Assembly (NCBI GenBank): GCA_020434645.1
Contig: JAGRAK010000060.1
Span: 1 to 9,087 of the forward strand
DNA length: 9,087 bases
Direction: 5' to 3'
Source: Bdellovibrionales bacterium
GTDB taxonomy: Bacteria > Bdellovibrionota > Bdellovibrionia > Bdellovibrionales > UBA1609
This document shows positions 1 through 6,556 of the stretch, in pieces (the stretch's first letter is position 1; every line of letters begins with the position of its first letter). The position numbers were made by a program, and so were the translations under genes. Below the pieces are notes generated by a model. It was not told the origin of the DNA. It saw only the letters and a program-made list of their open reading frames with translations, and made no database searches.

Positions 1-40
1 AAGCTCTATGGAGCATGCCAAAGAACTTTTAGGCGTTTAG
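1..40 (+). CDS. Possible 3' end of a convergent gene (partial)
   Basis: In the second plus-strand frame the first 40 bases read SSMEHAKELLGV and then TAG at 38-40. This looks like an ordinary helical protein C-terminus. If real, the gene converges on the metallophosphoesterase gene that ends at 61. A small GGTTA-C-TAACC palindrome (40-50) followed by an AT-rich stretch could be a weak shared terminator. Twelve codons are too few to name a family, and an open stretch this short could be chance. Confidence 0.3.
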   Translation, partial: SSMEHAKELLGV

Positions 41-60
41 GTTACTAACCCAATATAATT

Positions 61-807
61 TTATTTTATGTCCTGAAAACCGGTGAATTCTTCTGAAAGA
101 ATGAATACTTTGGGGTCGTCATACCAAGACCCCAAATTTATAACTCTAAACTTTGCTTCGGCTAGACCTAGTACAATATCTTCAGCAACATGCACGTGAC
201 CGGCGATTAAAATATCGAATGGCTTACGACGGTATACTCGATTGGCATGGTCATATATCACACGTTTTGCGCGATCTTGAGATATAGATTTCACTTCGCT
301 CGTATATTGGCGGCTTGCCTTACTCATAGTTTCACCAAGCCACACCACAAACCATCCCGGCAGTCGAGGGGCAAGCCATTTCATAAATGAGGTTCTGAGA
401 AACCACCGTAAAAATAAGTACCCTTTATCTTCAGGATCCATTTGATCACCATGTTCAATTCGCAACTTTTTACCCATAAGATCAAGTTCAACTGATTCTG
501 GGTGAATTCGAAAGCCAAGCTGAACCCCAAAGTATTTATCTAAATATAAATCATGGTTGCCCTCAAAATAATGAATAACCGCGCCATCATTTTTTAAGCG
601 TACCAATTCTTGAATTATAGATTCATATTTTTTAATAAAGTAATCATGCTCAGCTACCCAGAGATCAAAGATATCACCAAGTAAAAAAATATGAATTTTT
701 TCACTTTTTGGATTCAAAGACTTTAAAAACTTAAGTAGCAAAAATGATTTGGGCTCCGATGAGGAGCCCAAATGTAAATCTGATAAAAAATACGCTTTTT
801 CTAACAT
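61..807 (-). CDS. LpxH-like UDP-2,3-diacylglucosamine diphosphatase / metallophosphoesterase
   Basis: This 248-residue calcineurin-like phosphoesterase has all the metal-binding blocks in order: SDLHLG (D10, H12), GDIFD (44-48), GNHD (83-86), HGD (119-121) and GHVH (203-206). Length, block spacing and the closing NLGSW (224-228) match the LpxH group, which hydrolyses UDP-2,3-diacylglucosamine to lipid X at the inner face of the cytoplasmic membrane during lipid A synthesis. Classical LpxH has GNRD where this protein has GNHD, so the substrate is inferred and a broader phosphoesterase is possible. There is no signal peptide. The ATG start (805-807) lies 11 bases after the ftsZ stop with no clear Shine-Dalgarno sequence, which suggests translational coupling to ftsZ. 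A terminator-like hairpin lies early in the coding sequence (747-773). Confidence 0.85.
   Translation of the reverse strand: MLEKAYFLSDLHLGSSSEPKSFLLLKFLKSLNPKSEKIHIFLLGDIFDLWVAEHDYFIKKYESIIQELVRLKNDGAVIHYFEGNHDLYLDKYFGVQLGFRIHPESVELDLMGKKLRIEHGDQMDPEDKGYLFLRWFLRTSFMKWLAPRLPGWFVVWLGETMSKASRQYTSEVKSISQDRAKRVIYDHANRVYRRKPFDILIAGHVHVAEDIVLGLAEAKFRVINLGSWYDDPKVFILSEEFTGFQDIK
747..773 (-). terminator. Hairpin with T-run inside the start of the lpxH-like gene
   Basis: A perfect 11-bp stem (ATTTGGGCTCC paired with GGAGCCCAAAT on the plus strand) closes a 5-base loop. On the minus strand it is followed by TCATTTTTG, a shape like an intrinsic terminator. It lies about 35-60 bases inside the phosphoesterase coding sequence, just after ftsZ. 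It could attenuate transcription from ftsZ into the next gene. It may also be a coincidence of the codons just after the DLHLG motif. Confidence 0.35.
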
Positions 808-818
808 CGAATCGACAC

Positions 819-2252
819 TTAGATCGACTTGTCACTTTCAGACGGTCTTCTTAAAAATGAAGGCACATCTAAGTTGTCTGAATCAAAAGGCGACTTTGCA
901 GAATCTAAAGATCGACGAGTTGACTTTTCAGGCTCATCGTTTAACTGCATTGAAAGCTGTTCGAGCTCTGGTCGCGCGTTCAGCTGCTGCTCACGAAATG
1001 CTTTAGCCTTAGCTATAAGAATATCGCGTGGTAATGCTGCTGATTCATTTCGAGTGGTCGTCTTCTCCATGACTTCAATCTCAATCTCTTGCTTTACAAC
1101 CTCTTTTTTTGGAGCTGGCTCTGAAATCGGCTGCAAACTTTGTTGCATCATTTCTTGCTGAGGCTGAGGTTGCGATTTTGTCATCGACTGCTGCGCCATA
1201 AGTGATCGATAAATCTCGGTCTGAGATATTGAATCAAGCTGCGCTTGTGCCATTGCCTGCATTCTTTGAATTTGATCTGAAACTTGATCTTGTGCTTGCG
1301 ACTGAAATCCAGTTGCAATCACAGTCACATGGATTTCATCACTAATATCAGGATTAATAACCGCACCGAATATAACTTCTGCATCTTCATGAGCTGCTTC
1401 AGTAATAAGAGTAGAGGCTTCATTAACTTCCCAAAGAGTCAGATCAGGACCACCGGTAACATTGATAATAATGCCTGTTGCACCTTCAATTGAAATGTTC
1501 TCAAGAAGCGGAGATGAAATGGCTTGTGAAGCCGCTTCAACTGCACGACTTTCACCAGTAGCAGTACCCGTACCCATAATCGCCATGCCTTTATTTGCCA
1601 TAACAGTGCGAATATCAGCAAAATCAAGATTGATAAGACCGCGAATATTAATTAGGTCTGATATACCTTTTACAGCTTGTAGCAATACTTCATCTGCTTT
1701 TTTAAATGTATCAAGAAGCGGAGTTTTATCACTTGAAACCGCAAGTAGCTTTTGATTTGGTATAACGATAAGCGTATCTACATTTTCACGAAGCTCACTT
1801 ACACCAAGATCTGCATGTTTTTTTCTTTTTTTACCTTCAAAAGTAAATGGTCGAGTCACCACACCAATTGTAAGTGCGCCCATTTCTCTTGCTATTTTCG
1901 CAACTATTGGTGCGCCGCCTGTTCCTGTTCCGCCGCCCATACCGGCAGTAACAAAAACCATGTCAGCACCTTCAAGGGCTTCAACAATGTCATTGTATGA
2001 TTCAATCGCCGCGCGCTTACCAATTTCAGGGTTTGCGCCAGCGCCTAGACCTTTTGTTAAGTCTGTTCCCAGTTGTAATTTCTTACCTGCTTTATTGGCC
2101 TCTAACGACTGACGATCTGTGTTGGCGACAATAAATTCTACACCAGTTAACCCACCCTCGATCATCGTTTGAACAGCGTTACCGCCACCACCACCGACAC
2201 CGATGACTTTTATATTAGCTCCTAAGTTCGATGTCTCTTCTAGTTCGAACAT
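819..2252 (-). CDS. ftsZ: Cell division protein FtsZ
   Basis: FtsZ is the tubulin-like GTPase that polymerises at midcell as the scaffold of the Z ring. The sequence is complete at 477 residues. The tubulin signature GGGTGTG is at 107-113, a glycine-rich nucleotide loop (GVGGGGGNA) at 18-26, and the T7 catalytic loop NLDFADI at 208-214 (D210, D213). The globular domain ends near residue 317. A long Q/M/E/K-rich linker follows (about 318-458), then the conserved C-terminal peptide DVPSFLRR (462-469) that binds FtsA and other anchors. At 477 residues the protein is longer than the common 380-400, and all of the excess is in the linker. The ATG (2250-2252) has a strong GGGAGGGG ribosome site at 2257-2264. 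It lies 18 bases after the ftsA stop, consistent with an ftsA-ftsZ operon. Confidence 0.98.
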   Translation of the reverse strand: MFELEETSNLGANIKVIGVGGGGGNAVQTMIEGGLTGVEFIVANTDRQSLEANKAGKKLQLGTDLTKGLGAGANPEIGKRAAIESYNDIVEALEGADMVFVTAGMGGGTGTGGAPIVAKIAREMGALTIGVVTRPFTFEGKKRKKHADLGVSELRENVDTLIVIPNQKLLAVSSDKTPLLDTFKKADEVLLQAVKGISDLINIRGLINLDFADIRTVMANKGMAIMGTGTATGESRAVEAASQAISSPLLENISIEGATGIIINVTGGPDLTLWEVNEASTLITEAAHEDAEVIFGAVINPDISDEIHVTVIATGFQSQAQDQVSDQIQRMQAMAQAQLDSISQTEIYRSLMAQQSMTKSQPQPQQEMMQQSLQPISEPAPKKEVVKQEIEIEVMEKTTTRNESAALPRDILIAKAKAFREQQLNARPELEQLSMQLNDEPEKSTRRSLDSAKSPFDSDNLDVPSFLRRPSESDKSI

Positions 2253-2270
2253 ATTACCCCTCCCAGGCTT

Positions 2271-3521
2271 TTAAAGCGCACGAGCAAAAAAATCTTTTAA
2301 TCGACGGCCAAAATCAGAAACGCGAGCTGAAACATCAAAGCTTCCCTCACGTTCAATAATTTCATGCCGTTCTTTTTCATAACCATAATTTAATAAACCA
2401 ACCACTGTTGAGAAGCTTGCGCCCCCTACAATATCAGCCAGTCCGCCTGCACGCACGGGTAAACCCAGTCGCACCGGCATATCAAAAATAAAGTCCCCCA
2501 TCTCAACTAAGCCGCGAAGTTCTGCGCCACCACCGGTGATCACTATGCCTGAGCCTAATTTTCCGACAAAACCTTTGTTTTCAATTTCTTTTTGAATAAG
2601 TTTTAATGTTTCTTCGGCACGAGCCTCGAGTACTCGGCATAAACTAGATCGCGCAACAGTTCGAGGTGAACGGCCACCCACTGACTCAACTTCAATACTT
2701 TCATCGTCGCCCGCCATATCAGGTAGAGCGTAACCCTCTTTATGCTTTATGGCTTCTGCATTAATTTGAGTTGTGCGAAGCCCAAGAGCCACATCATGCG
2801 TAAAGTTATTGCCACCTACAGGTATGCATGCCGTATGTGTCACACTATTGCGTAGATACGTGATGATCTCACAAGTTCCACCGCCGATATCAATTACACT
2901 CACTCCAAGATTTTTTTCATCAGAACTCAAAACGGCCAATGAAGATGCAAGTTGAGTTAAAACTAAACCTGAAATCTCAAGATTTGCGCGCTCAACACAT
3001 CTTACTGCATTTTGAATAATCGCTCGGTTACCAGTAATAATATGAACGGAGGCTTCAAGACGAACGCCGCTCATACCACGCGGATCTGCAATTCCTTCTT
3101 GCCCGTCTAACTTAAAATCTTTCGGTAATACATGTAGAACTTGTCGATCTGACGGAATCGCAATTGCCTTTGCTGCTTCTACAACTCTTTCGATATCTTC
3201 TTTAGTGACTTCACGATTTCGAACAGCCACCATCCCGTTTGAATCAAACGATTGAATGTGTGTGCCGCCGACTGAAAACCAAACTTTTTCAGCTCGAAGA
3301 CCTGACATCAACTCAGCTTCTTCGCGAGCTTTTTTAATGGCTTCTGTTGTGGCTTCGATATTCACGACTACGCCGTGACGAACACCCATATGTGTTGCCT
3401 GACCTAAGCCTAAAATTTCAAGGCCATTTGAACTTGCTGACGCTATAACAAACGCTACTTTTGTAGTGCCTATATCTAGACCGCAAATTAGGTTTTGTGC
3501 TTTCATATTATGTGTCGACAT
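2271..3521 (-). CDS. ftsA: Cell division protein FtsA
   Basis: FtsA is the actin-like ATPase that tethers FtsZ filaments to the membrane and recruits later divisome proteins. This complete 416-residue protein has the phosphate-1 motif DIGTTK (16-21), phosphate-2 motif DIGGGT (211-216) and an adenosine motif in GSGIVITGGGAEL (323-335). The FtsA-specific 1C region lies between the first two. The C-terminus (about 399-416, VSDFGRRLKDFFARAL) is a typical amphipathic membrane-targeting helix. I chose the ATG at 3519-3521 because AAGGAC lies just upstream; the in-frame ATG at 3504-3506 has no such site. Normally ftsA follows ftsQ directly. Here a block of about 3 kb carrying two nucleotidyltransferase modules separates them, so its transcription must begin within or read through foreign DNA. 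Confidence 0.98.
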   Translation of the reverse strand: MSTHNMKAQNLICGLDIGTTKVAFVIASASSNGLEILGLGQATHMGVRHGVVVNIEATTEAIKKAREEAELMSGLRAEKVWFSVGGTHIQSFDSNGMVAVRNREVTKEDIERVVEAAKAIAIPSDRQVLHVLPKDFKLDGQEGIADPRGMSGVRLEASVHIITGNRAIIQNAVRCVERANLEISGLVLTQLASSLAVLSSDEKNLGVSVIDIGGGTCEIITYLRNSVTHTACIPVGGNNFTHDVALGLRTTQINAEAIKHKEGYALPDMAGDDESIEVESVGGRSPRTVARSSLCRVLEARAEETLKLIQKEIENKGFVGKLGSGIVITGGGAELRGLVEMGDFIFDMPVRLGLPVRAGGLADIVGGASFSTVVGLLNYGYEKERHEIIEREGSFDVSARVSDFGRRLKDFFARAL

Positions 3522-3835
3522 CTTGTCGTCCTTAATATTGTAGTCTCGTCCACTGAAACTCTATATAAAAGCCTAGGGGTCGTTACGCAGCCTGACAACA
3601 ACTTTTTGACTCTGGTCTAGTCTATGATGCATCTGGGCAACGGCTCGTTTCATCAAATTGATAAATTCAGAATCGACAAATTGAGACAAACAAAGCTCGA
3701 CTTTAGTCTTATGGCCAGCGGTTCTTTCTCATATAGCTCTATTGGACTGGTTGAGTATTACTAAAAATAAGATCCGATTTTTTCTCATCCGTTATTTCTT
3801 GCCGGATGCACTGATCACAAATCACAAGCCCGACA
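3522..3835. other. 314-base gap between ftsA and module A, with a possible gene remnant
   Basis: No convincing gene lies here. On the minus strand, 3573-3728 stays open for 51 codons before a TAG and ends QKVVVRLRNDP. The intact FtsQ in this window ends KKVVVKLKSEL, so the last residues are alike. The rest does not align well with FtsQ, and a good start codon and ribosome site are missing. It could be a remnant of an earlier ftsQ end, of an unrelated gene, or chance. A 6-bp stem with an 11-base loop (CATCCG 3786-3791, CGGATG 3803-3808) lies downstream of module A but has no T-run after it on the minus strand. The promoter for ftsAZ may be in this gap. Confidence 0.4.
3562..3567 (-). promoter_or_regulatory. 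Candidate -10 box for ftsA-ftsZ
   Basis: The minus strand reads TATATA here, about 40 bases upstream of the ftsA ATG, a sensible distance for a transcript carrying the AAGGAC ribosome site. There is no recognisable -35 hexamer at 16-18 bases, so this is weak evidence. It is listed because the inserted block separates ftsA from any promoter upstream of ftsQ. Confidence 0.2.
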
Positions 3836-4546
3836 TCAACCTCCGCTGCGGAGGTTGGTTAGTGATCTGATTTTTTTCCACAGCAAGGCTTTGGGTATTG
3901 AATCCATCTTTAATGCTTCCATACACTCATCCAGCCGACTTGGTTTATCTTTTAAATTTTGAATTGCTTTTTGCAAATCAGACTTCACGGTATCACCATA
4001 GGCAGATTCCGCTTTTTTTAGAGCCTTACTTAAAGTTTGGGGAGAAAGATCTAGCATGGCCAGGTCTATTAGGTCTCGACTAAATACAGAACGATCATTC
4101 CATCGATCTGAGTTGGCCAACAATTTACTTGCAGCCATATCCAGTGGAGTTAATGTTGTGATTCCACAAATTTTATCATCTACCCCTGGCTGCTCAAGCT
4201 GAATGCGCCCCTCAGCCACGATTTCAAATTTAATTTCAGTACCACCGACAAGTAGCATTGTGCGAATTCCATATTGATCGGCGCGAATGTCCGTCGCCGT
4301 GATCAACTCAAATCCATCACGCACAATAGCTTTCAAATTTTTATCACCTTTTAATTCCTGTCTTAACTTTCGATAAAACTCTCGATCTGAAATCAAAAAA
4401 TCTATATCTACCGACTCTCGATATTCATTATGCGAAAGAGAGATGGCTGTACCCCCTCCGAAGTAACATTTAGATGATTTCAACAAGTCGGCATTCAGGG
4501 ACTGAAGTAGCGTGGCAATACGAATGTGATGTTCACGCTCAAACAA
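3836..4546 (-). CDS. AbiEii-type nucleotidyltransferase, probable toxin of module A
   Basis: The protein has the minimal nucleotidyltransferase signature of the AbiEii/DUF1814 group. Numbered from the first possible start (TTG at 4562-4564; 242 residues), these are FGGGTA (35-40), the metal-binding pair in SVDIDFLIS (D53, D55), the third acidic residue in KFEIVAE (E114), and the AASKLLA...SRDLIDLAML segment (144-171). Characterised relatives act as type IV toxins; some, such as MenT proteins, add nucleotides to tRNA acceptor ends. The target here is unknown. I prefer the TTG at 4544-4546 (236 residues), because GGGAG lies 7 bases upstream (4554-4558); this overlaps the HTH gene by 8 bases. 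The last residues, NLRSGG, and the TGA come from a palindromic repeat also found at 5141 and 6559, so the native C-terminus may have been altered. Confidence 0.85.
   Translation of the reverse strand: MFEREHHIRIATLLQSLNADLLKSSKCYFGGGTAISLSHNEYRESVDIDFLISDREFYRKLRQELKGDKNLKAIVRDGFELITATDIRADQYGIRTMLLVGGTEIKFEIVAEGRIQLEQPGVDDKICGITTLTPLDMAASKLLANSDRWNDRSVFSRDLIDLAMLDLSPQTLSKALKKAESAYGDTVKSDLQKAIQNLKDKPSRLDECMEALKMDSIPKALLWKKIRSLTNLRSGG
3837..3861 (+). repeat. Palindromic repeat, copy 1 (left end of accessory block)
   Basis: This copy has the most complete inverted repeat of the three: AACCTCCGC and GCGGAGGTT around a single central T at 3847, extended by one more C-G pair at 3837 and 3857. The 20 bases at 3842-3861 are identical to 5141-5160. 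The 18-base core TCCGCTGCGGAGGTTGGT (3842-3859) also recurs at 6559-6576, always in the same orientation. The palindrome overlaps the 3' end of the module A toxin gene and provides its stop codon. No T-run follows, so it is not a canonical intrinsic terminator. Confidence 0.9.
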
Positions 4547-5021
4547 GAAGTTTCTCCCGCCCAAAATATGCGAGCAAATCTTTTACGAATTCACCCTCTT
4601 CACTGCTCATCTCTTCGAGAGATATGTGTTTCCAGTTGCGTTCATACAAATTCAGCGCCTCTTTAAGACTGATCTCTTTTGAGTCCTTTATCTGCCAAGC
4701 CAAGCGTTTTAACTGAGGGTATTTTGCTAAGCGAACTCTCTTGGGTAGCTCAACCTTTCTTCGTTTCTTATTACTTTTTACATCGATATTTATTAGTTCA
4801 AATTCAAGACCAAGAGCTGAAAGCAGACCCAAGTAAGCCCCCATGGTGACTGAAGTTTCACCTTTCTCAATTCTATGTAAAGTTTGTCGCGACATCGCCG
4901 CTGATTCAGCTGCCACAGAGGCACTCACACCAAGCTCTTTGCGGCGAGCTCGAATTTGCCCACCCAACTTCGCTAGAAGCTTTTTTAACTTTAGACCTGA
5001 GATGGGCGCTGCAGCTGGCAT
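4539..5021 (-). CDS. XRE-family HTH protein, probable antitoxin and autorepressor of module A
   Basis: This 160-residue protein has a Cro/C1-type helix-turn-helix at about 19-72; the recognition helix lies around SRQTLHRIEKGE (44-55). A basic linker (83-97) and a helical C-terminal region with the segment EALNLYERNWKHI (121-133) follow. XRE proteins with this kind of tail are commonly encoded just before AbiEii-type nucleotidyltransferases, where they neutralise the toxin and repress their operon. That role is inferred here from neighbourhood and architecture. It overlaps the toxin gene, which indicates coupled translation. The ATG (5019-5021) lies only 2-3 bases downstream of the predicted transcription start, so the mRNA would be nearly leaderless. 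The start codon touches one half of a 13-bp inverted repeat that is a good candidate operator. Confidence 0.85.
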   Translation of the reverse strand: MPAAAPISGLKLKKLLAKLGGQIRARRKELGVSASVAAESAAMSRQTLHRIEKGETSVTMGAYLGLLSALGLEFELINIDVKSNKKRRKVELPKRVRLAKYPQLKRLAWQIKDSKEISLKEALNLYERNWKHISLEEMSSEEGEFVKDLLAYFGREKLLV

Positions 5022-5072
5022 ATGTCTCTCATTTTATACATTTTCGCTTTTTTGTCAATAATGAGAGACATA
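5021..5072 (-). promoter_or_regulatory. Module A promoter bracketed by a 13-bp inverted-repeat operator
   Basis: On the minus strand a -35 TTGACA (5053-5058) and a -10 TAAAAT (5031-5036) are separated by 16 bases, predicting a start near 5024 and almost no leader before the ATG at 5021. The 13 bases at 5021-5033 (TATGTCTCTCATT) are the exact reverse complement of 5060-5072, with 26 bases between. One arm covers the -10 and the first base of the start codon; the other lies just beyond the -35. Each arm is itself a partial palindrome (ATG-TCTCT-CAT). A repressor bound to both arms would block the promoter; the adjacent HTH protein is the obvious candidate. Confidence 0.75.
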
Positions 5073-5140
5073 GTAAGGGCCATTTATAAAAAGTGAGGTT
5101 AAAAACGTGCTGATCGCACCCGTGGTGCATTTGAGTTCCG

Positions 5141-5160
5141 TCCGCTGCGGAGGTTGGTTA
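5141..5160 (+). repeat. Palindromic repeat, copy 2 (between the two modules)
   Basis: These 20 bases are identical to 3842-3861 of copy 1 and in the same orientation. The left arm has diverged upstream of TCCGC (GTTCCG instead of CAACC), so the stem is only 5 bp before a mismatch. It lies in the divergent region between module A and module B, upstream of both promoters. It therefore marks a boundary between two modules and does not follow a gene as the other copies do. Confidence 0.88.
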
Positions 5161-5179
5161 AAAATAGAACTTTTTATTA

Positions 5180-5191
5180 CAGTCTAGACTG
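5180..5191. repeat. 12-bp perfect palindrome CAGTCTAGACTG
   Basis: A perfect palindrome lies in the divergent region, about 80 bases upstream of the module B promoter. It could be a protein-binding site. A 12-bp palindrome in a window this size can also occur by chance, and no second copy is apparent. Confidence 0.3.
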
Positions 5192-5269
5192 AGCAAACCC
5201 CAATGTTTGTCCAGTACGTCGTGACCTGCCCACTATAAACCATATTCTGTATCATTATGGCACAATTGC

Positions 5270-5300
5270 TATTGCGACATTACATAAAATGTCGTAATAT
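5270..5300 (+). promoter_or_regulatory. Module B promoter inside a 30-bp operator-like palindrome
   Basis: Bases 5270-5299 form an inverted repeat: CGACATT (5275-5281) and AATGTCG (5288-5294) around a 6-base centre, extended outward by four more pairs (TATT/AATA) after one mismatch. The palindrome covers a promoter with -35 TTGCGA (5272-5277), a 17-base spacer and -10 TAATAT (5295-5300). The predicted start falls at about 5307, the A of the first ATG, so the transcript would be leaderless. The sequence differs from the module A operator, implying a separate regulator, perhaps the winged-helix protein encoded in the same module. Confidence 0.65.
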
Positions 5301-5306
5301 ACCAAT

Positions 5307-5843
5307 ATGAGCGCAGATGCTGAAAAACCCATGTCTAAGTCTATATTTATCGCGGCACTTAAGCGGCTAAATGAGTTGATAACTGAACCCGTCGTACTCA
5401 TAGCTGGCGGAGGCGGCGCCATGATTCTCGCACACAATTATCCATTGGCCACCTCTGACCTGGACGCAATTCCAAAATCATTATCGCCTGACGCCATTGA
5501 CCCCATGGTGAAACAAATTGCAAAAGAAATGCAACTCCCGGCGGACTGGCTGAACCCGTATTTCTCGACATTCACTCACACCCTACCTTCAGATTACGGC
5601 AGCCGCCTCATTTCTGTTTTTAAAGGTACACGTCTCGAAGTCCTTGCCTTGGGCAGAGAAGACCTACTCATCATGAAATGTTTTGCCGGCCGCGCAAAAG
5701 ATGTGGCGCATGCAAGAGCATTAATTAAAGCCGGTGCAGATACTGAGTTTGTTGAAGATCACATTGAAACCCTAAAGAAGAAGCGAATCCCAGGAGCCGA
5801 TAAGGCCCTAGATTATCTAGATGAAATCTTGGGAGAAAGCTAG
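5307..5843 (+). CDS. DUF6036-like nucleotidyltransferase, probable effector of module B
   Basis: The 178-residue protein resembles the DUF6036 branch of the nucleotidyltransferase fold. The glycine loop GGGGAM is at 34-39, the metal-binding pair in TSDLD at D51 and D53, and a likely third acidic residue is E111 in RLEVLAL. The block REDLLIMKCFAGRAKDVAHA (117-136) matches the family's usual helix carrying a catalytic-core lysine and an R-x-K-D motif. These proteins are inferred to transfer a nucleotide to an unknown target, and many are toxin-like. The first ATG (5307) has no ribosome site but coincides with the predicted transcription start; the ATG at 5331 is an alternative, also without one. 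The gene overlaps the next by 23 bases, so the two products are probably made together. It is unrelated in detail to the module A enzyme. Confidence 0.8.
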   Translation: MSADAEKPMSKSIFIAALKRLNELITEPVVLIAGGGGAMILAHNYPLATSDLDAIPKSLSPDAIDPMVKQIAKEMQLPADWLNPYFSTFTHTLPSDYGSRLISVFKGTRLEVLALGREDLLIMKCFAGRAKDVAHARALIKAGADTEFVEDHIETLKKKRIPGADKALDYLDEILGES

Positions 5844-6555
5844 GCAAGACACAATGATCACCTTGGCAAAAACTTATAAAATACCAACCCTCAAAGATCT
5901 TGAAAACACCTATCAAATTCTGAACTCTAAAGCCGCCATCGCCGACAGCGACTTAGTCAAATATGCACACTGGAGTCGGTTTGACCCGCGCTTAGGTGAA
6001 ATATTAGTTGGGTACATAGAAAAGAATTGGATGAAACACAACCCCATATCCATTCGTAAAGAAAATTTAAAATCTCAATTTCCGCAAGCTCTGCCCGTGA
6101 TGCTTGAGCACGCAAAACCACAACTTACGGGCAATCAAGGCATTAAAAAACATTTAGAAGATCAAAATATATTTAAGCATTTTCAAGCCATTATTGAAGA
6201 AGGCTTGCTGCCCGCACCCTACCAGTCATTTTCAATTGGCATTTATAATCCTGGCGGAAAACTATTGCGGCAAAAAGCCCTGAACCCACATCCATTTTTC
6301 AAAAAATGGGGATTTTATGAAACAGACCCATTTTACAATAAAGATGGCGGCAAAAATATCGGGACTCATATTAACCCTGCCACACGCAAAAACATTTTAC
6401 GCGCACTTCTAGCTGATAAAAAAACTATTACAGTAAACGACTATTTAGAGGCCTGTCATTTTGCCGTCGACCGCAGGCAAGCCGAGCGCGATCTCAATAC
6501 CTTTTATAAATTAAAGAAATTTGGCAACACCCGAAGCCGAACATATTCGCGGTGA
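5821..6555 (+). CDS. Unrecognised protein with C-terminal winged-helix-like domain, partner of the module B nucleotidyltransferase
   Basis: I do not recognise this 244-residue protein as a named family. The N-terminal two thirds are soluble and mixed, with a striking segment HWSRFDPRLGEILVGYIEKNW (split here as residues 50-58 and 59-70) and an aromatic stretch KKWGFYETDPFYNK (161-174). Residues 189-243 look like a winged helix: an opening helix RKNILRALLADK, the entry TITVNDYLEAC, then DRRQAERDLNTFYKLKKFG and a basic wing ending RSRTYS. This fold suggests DNA binding, so it could be the autorepressor and antitoxin for the preceding gene. If so, the order is effector first, the reverse of module A. 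The first ATG (5821) lacks a ribosome site. An ATG at 5854 has TAGG 9 bases upstream and would place the gene 10 bases after the preceding stop. Confidence 0.72.
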   Translation: MKSWEKARQDTMITLAKTYKIPTLKDLENTYQILNSKAAIADSDLVKYAHWSRFDPRLGEILVGYIEKNWMKHNPISIRKENLKSQFPQALPVMLEHAKPQLTGNQGIKKHLEDQNIFKHFQAIIEEGLLPAPYQSFSIGIYNPGGKLLRQKALNPHPFFKKWGFYETDPFYNKDGGKNIGTHINPATRKNILRALLADKKTITVNDYLEACHFAVDRRQAERDLNTFYKLKKFGNTRSRTYSR

Positions 6556-6556
6556 G

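Noticed and set aside
749..2955. Open frames on plus opposite ftsZ and ftsA, and a short minus one in another frame (1439-1627)
   Set aside because: They are antisense or out-of-frame to strongly supported genes, have low-complexity or cysteine/serine-rich translations, and lack ribosome sites and family motifs.
5115..5129. GCACC-CGT-GGTGC hairpin as another copy of the repeat
   Set aside because: It shares only a GC-rich stem shape, not the sequence, and is short enough to be chance.
5821..6555. Second gene of module B as a classical AbiEi antitoxin
   Set aside because: AbiEi proteins carry the winged helix at the N-terminus and precede the toxin gene; here it is C-terminal and the gene follows. 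No AbiEi signature is visible.
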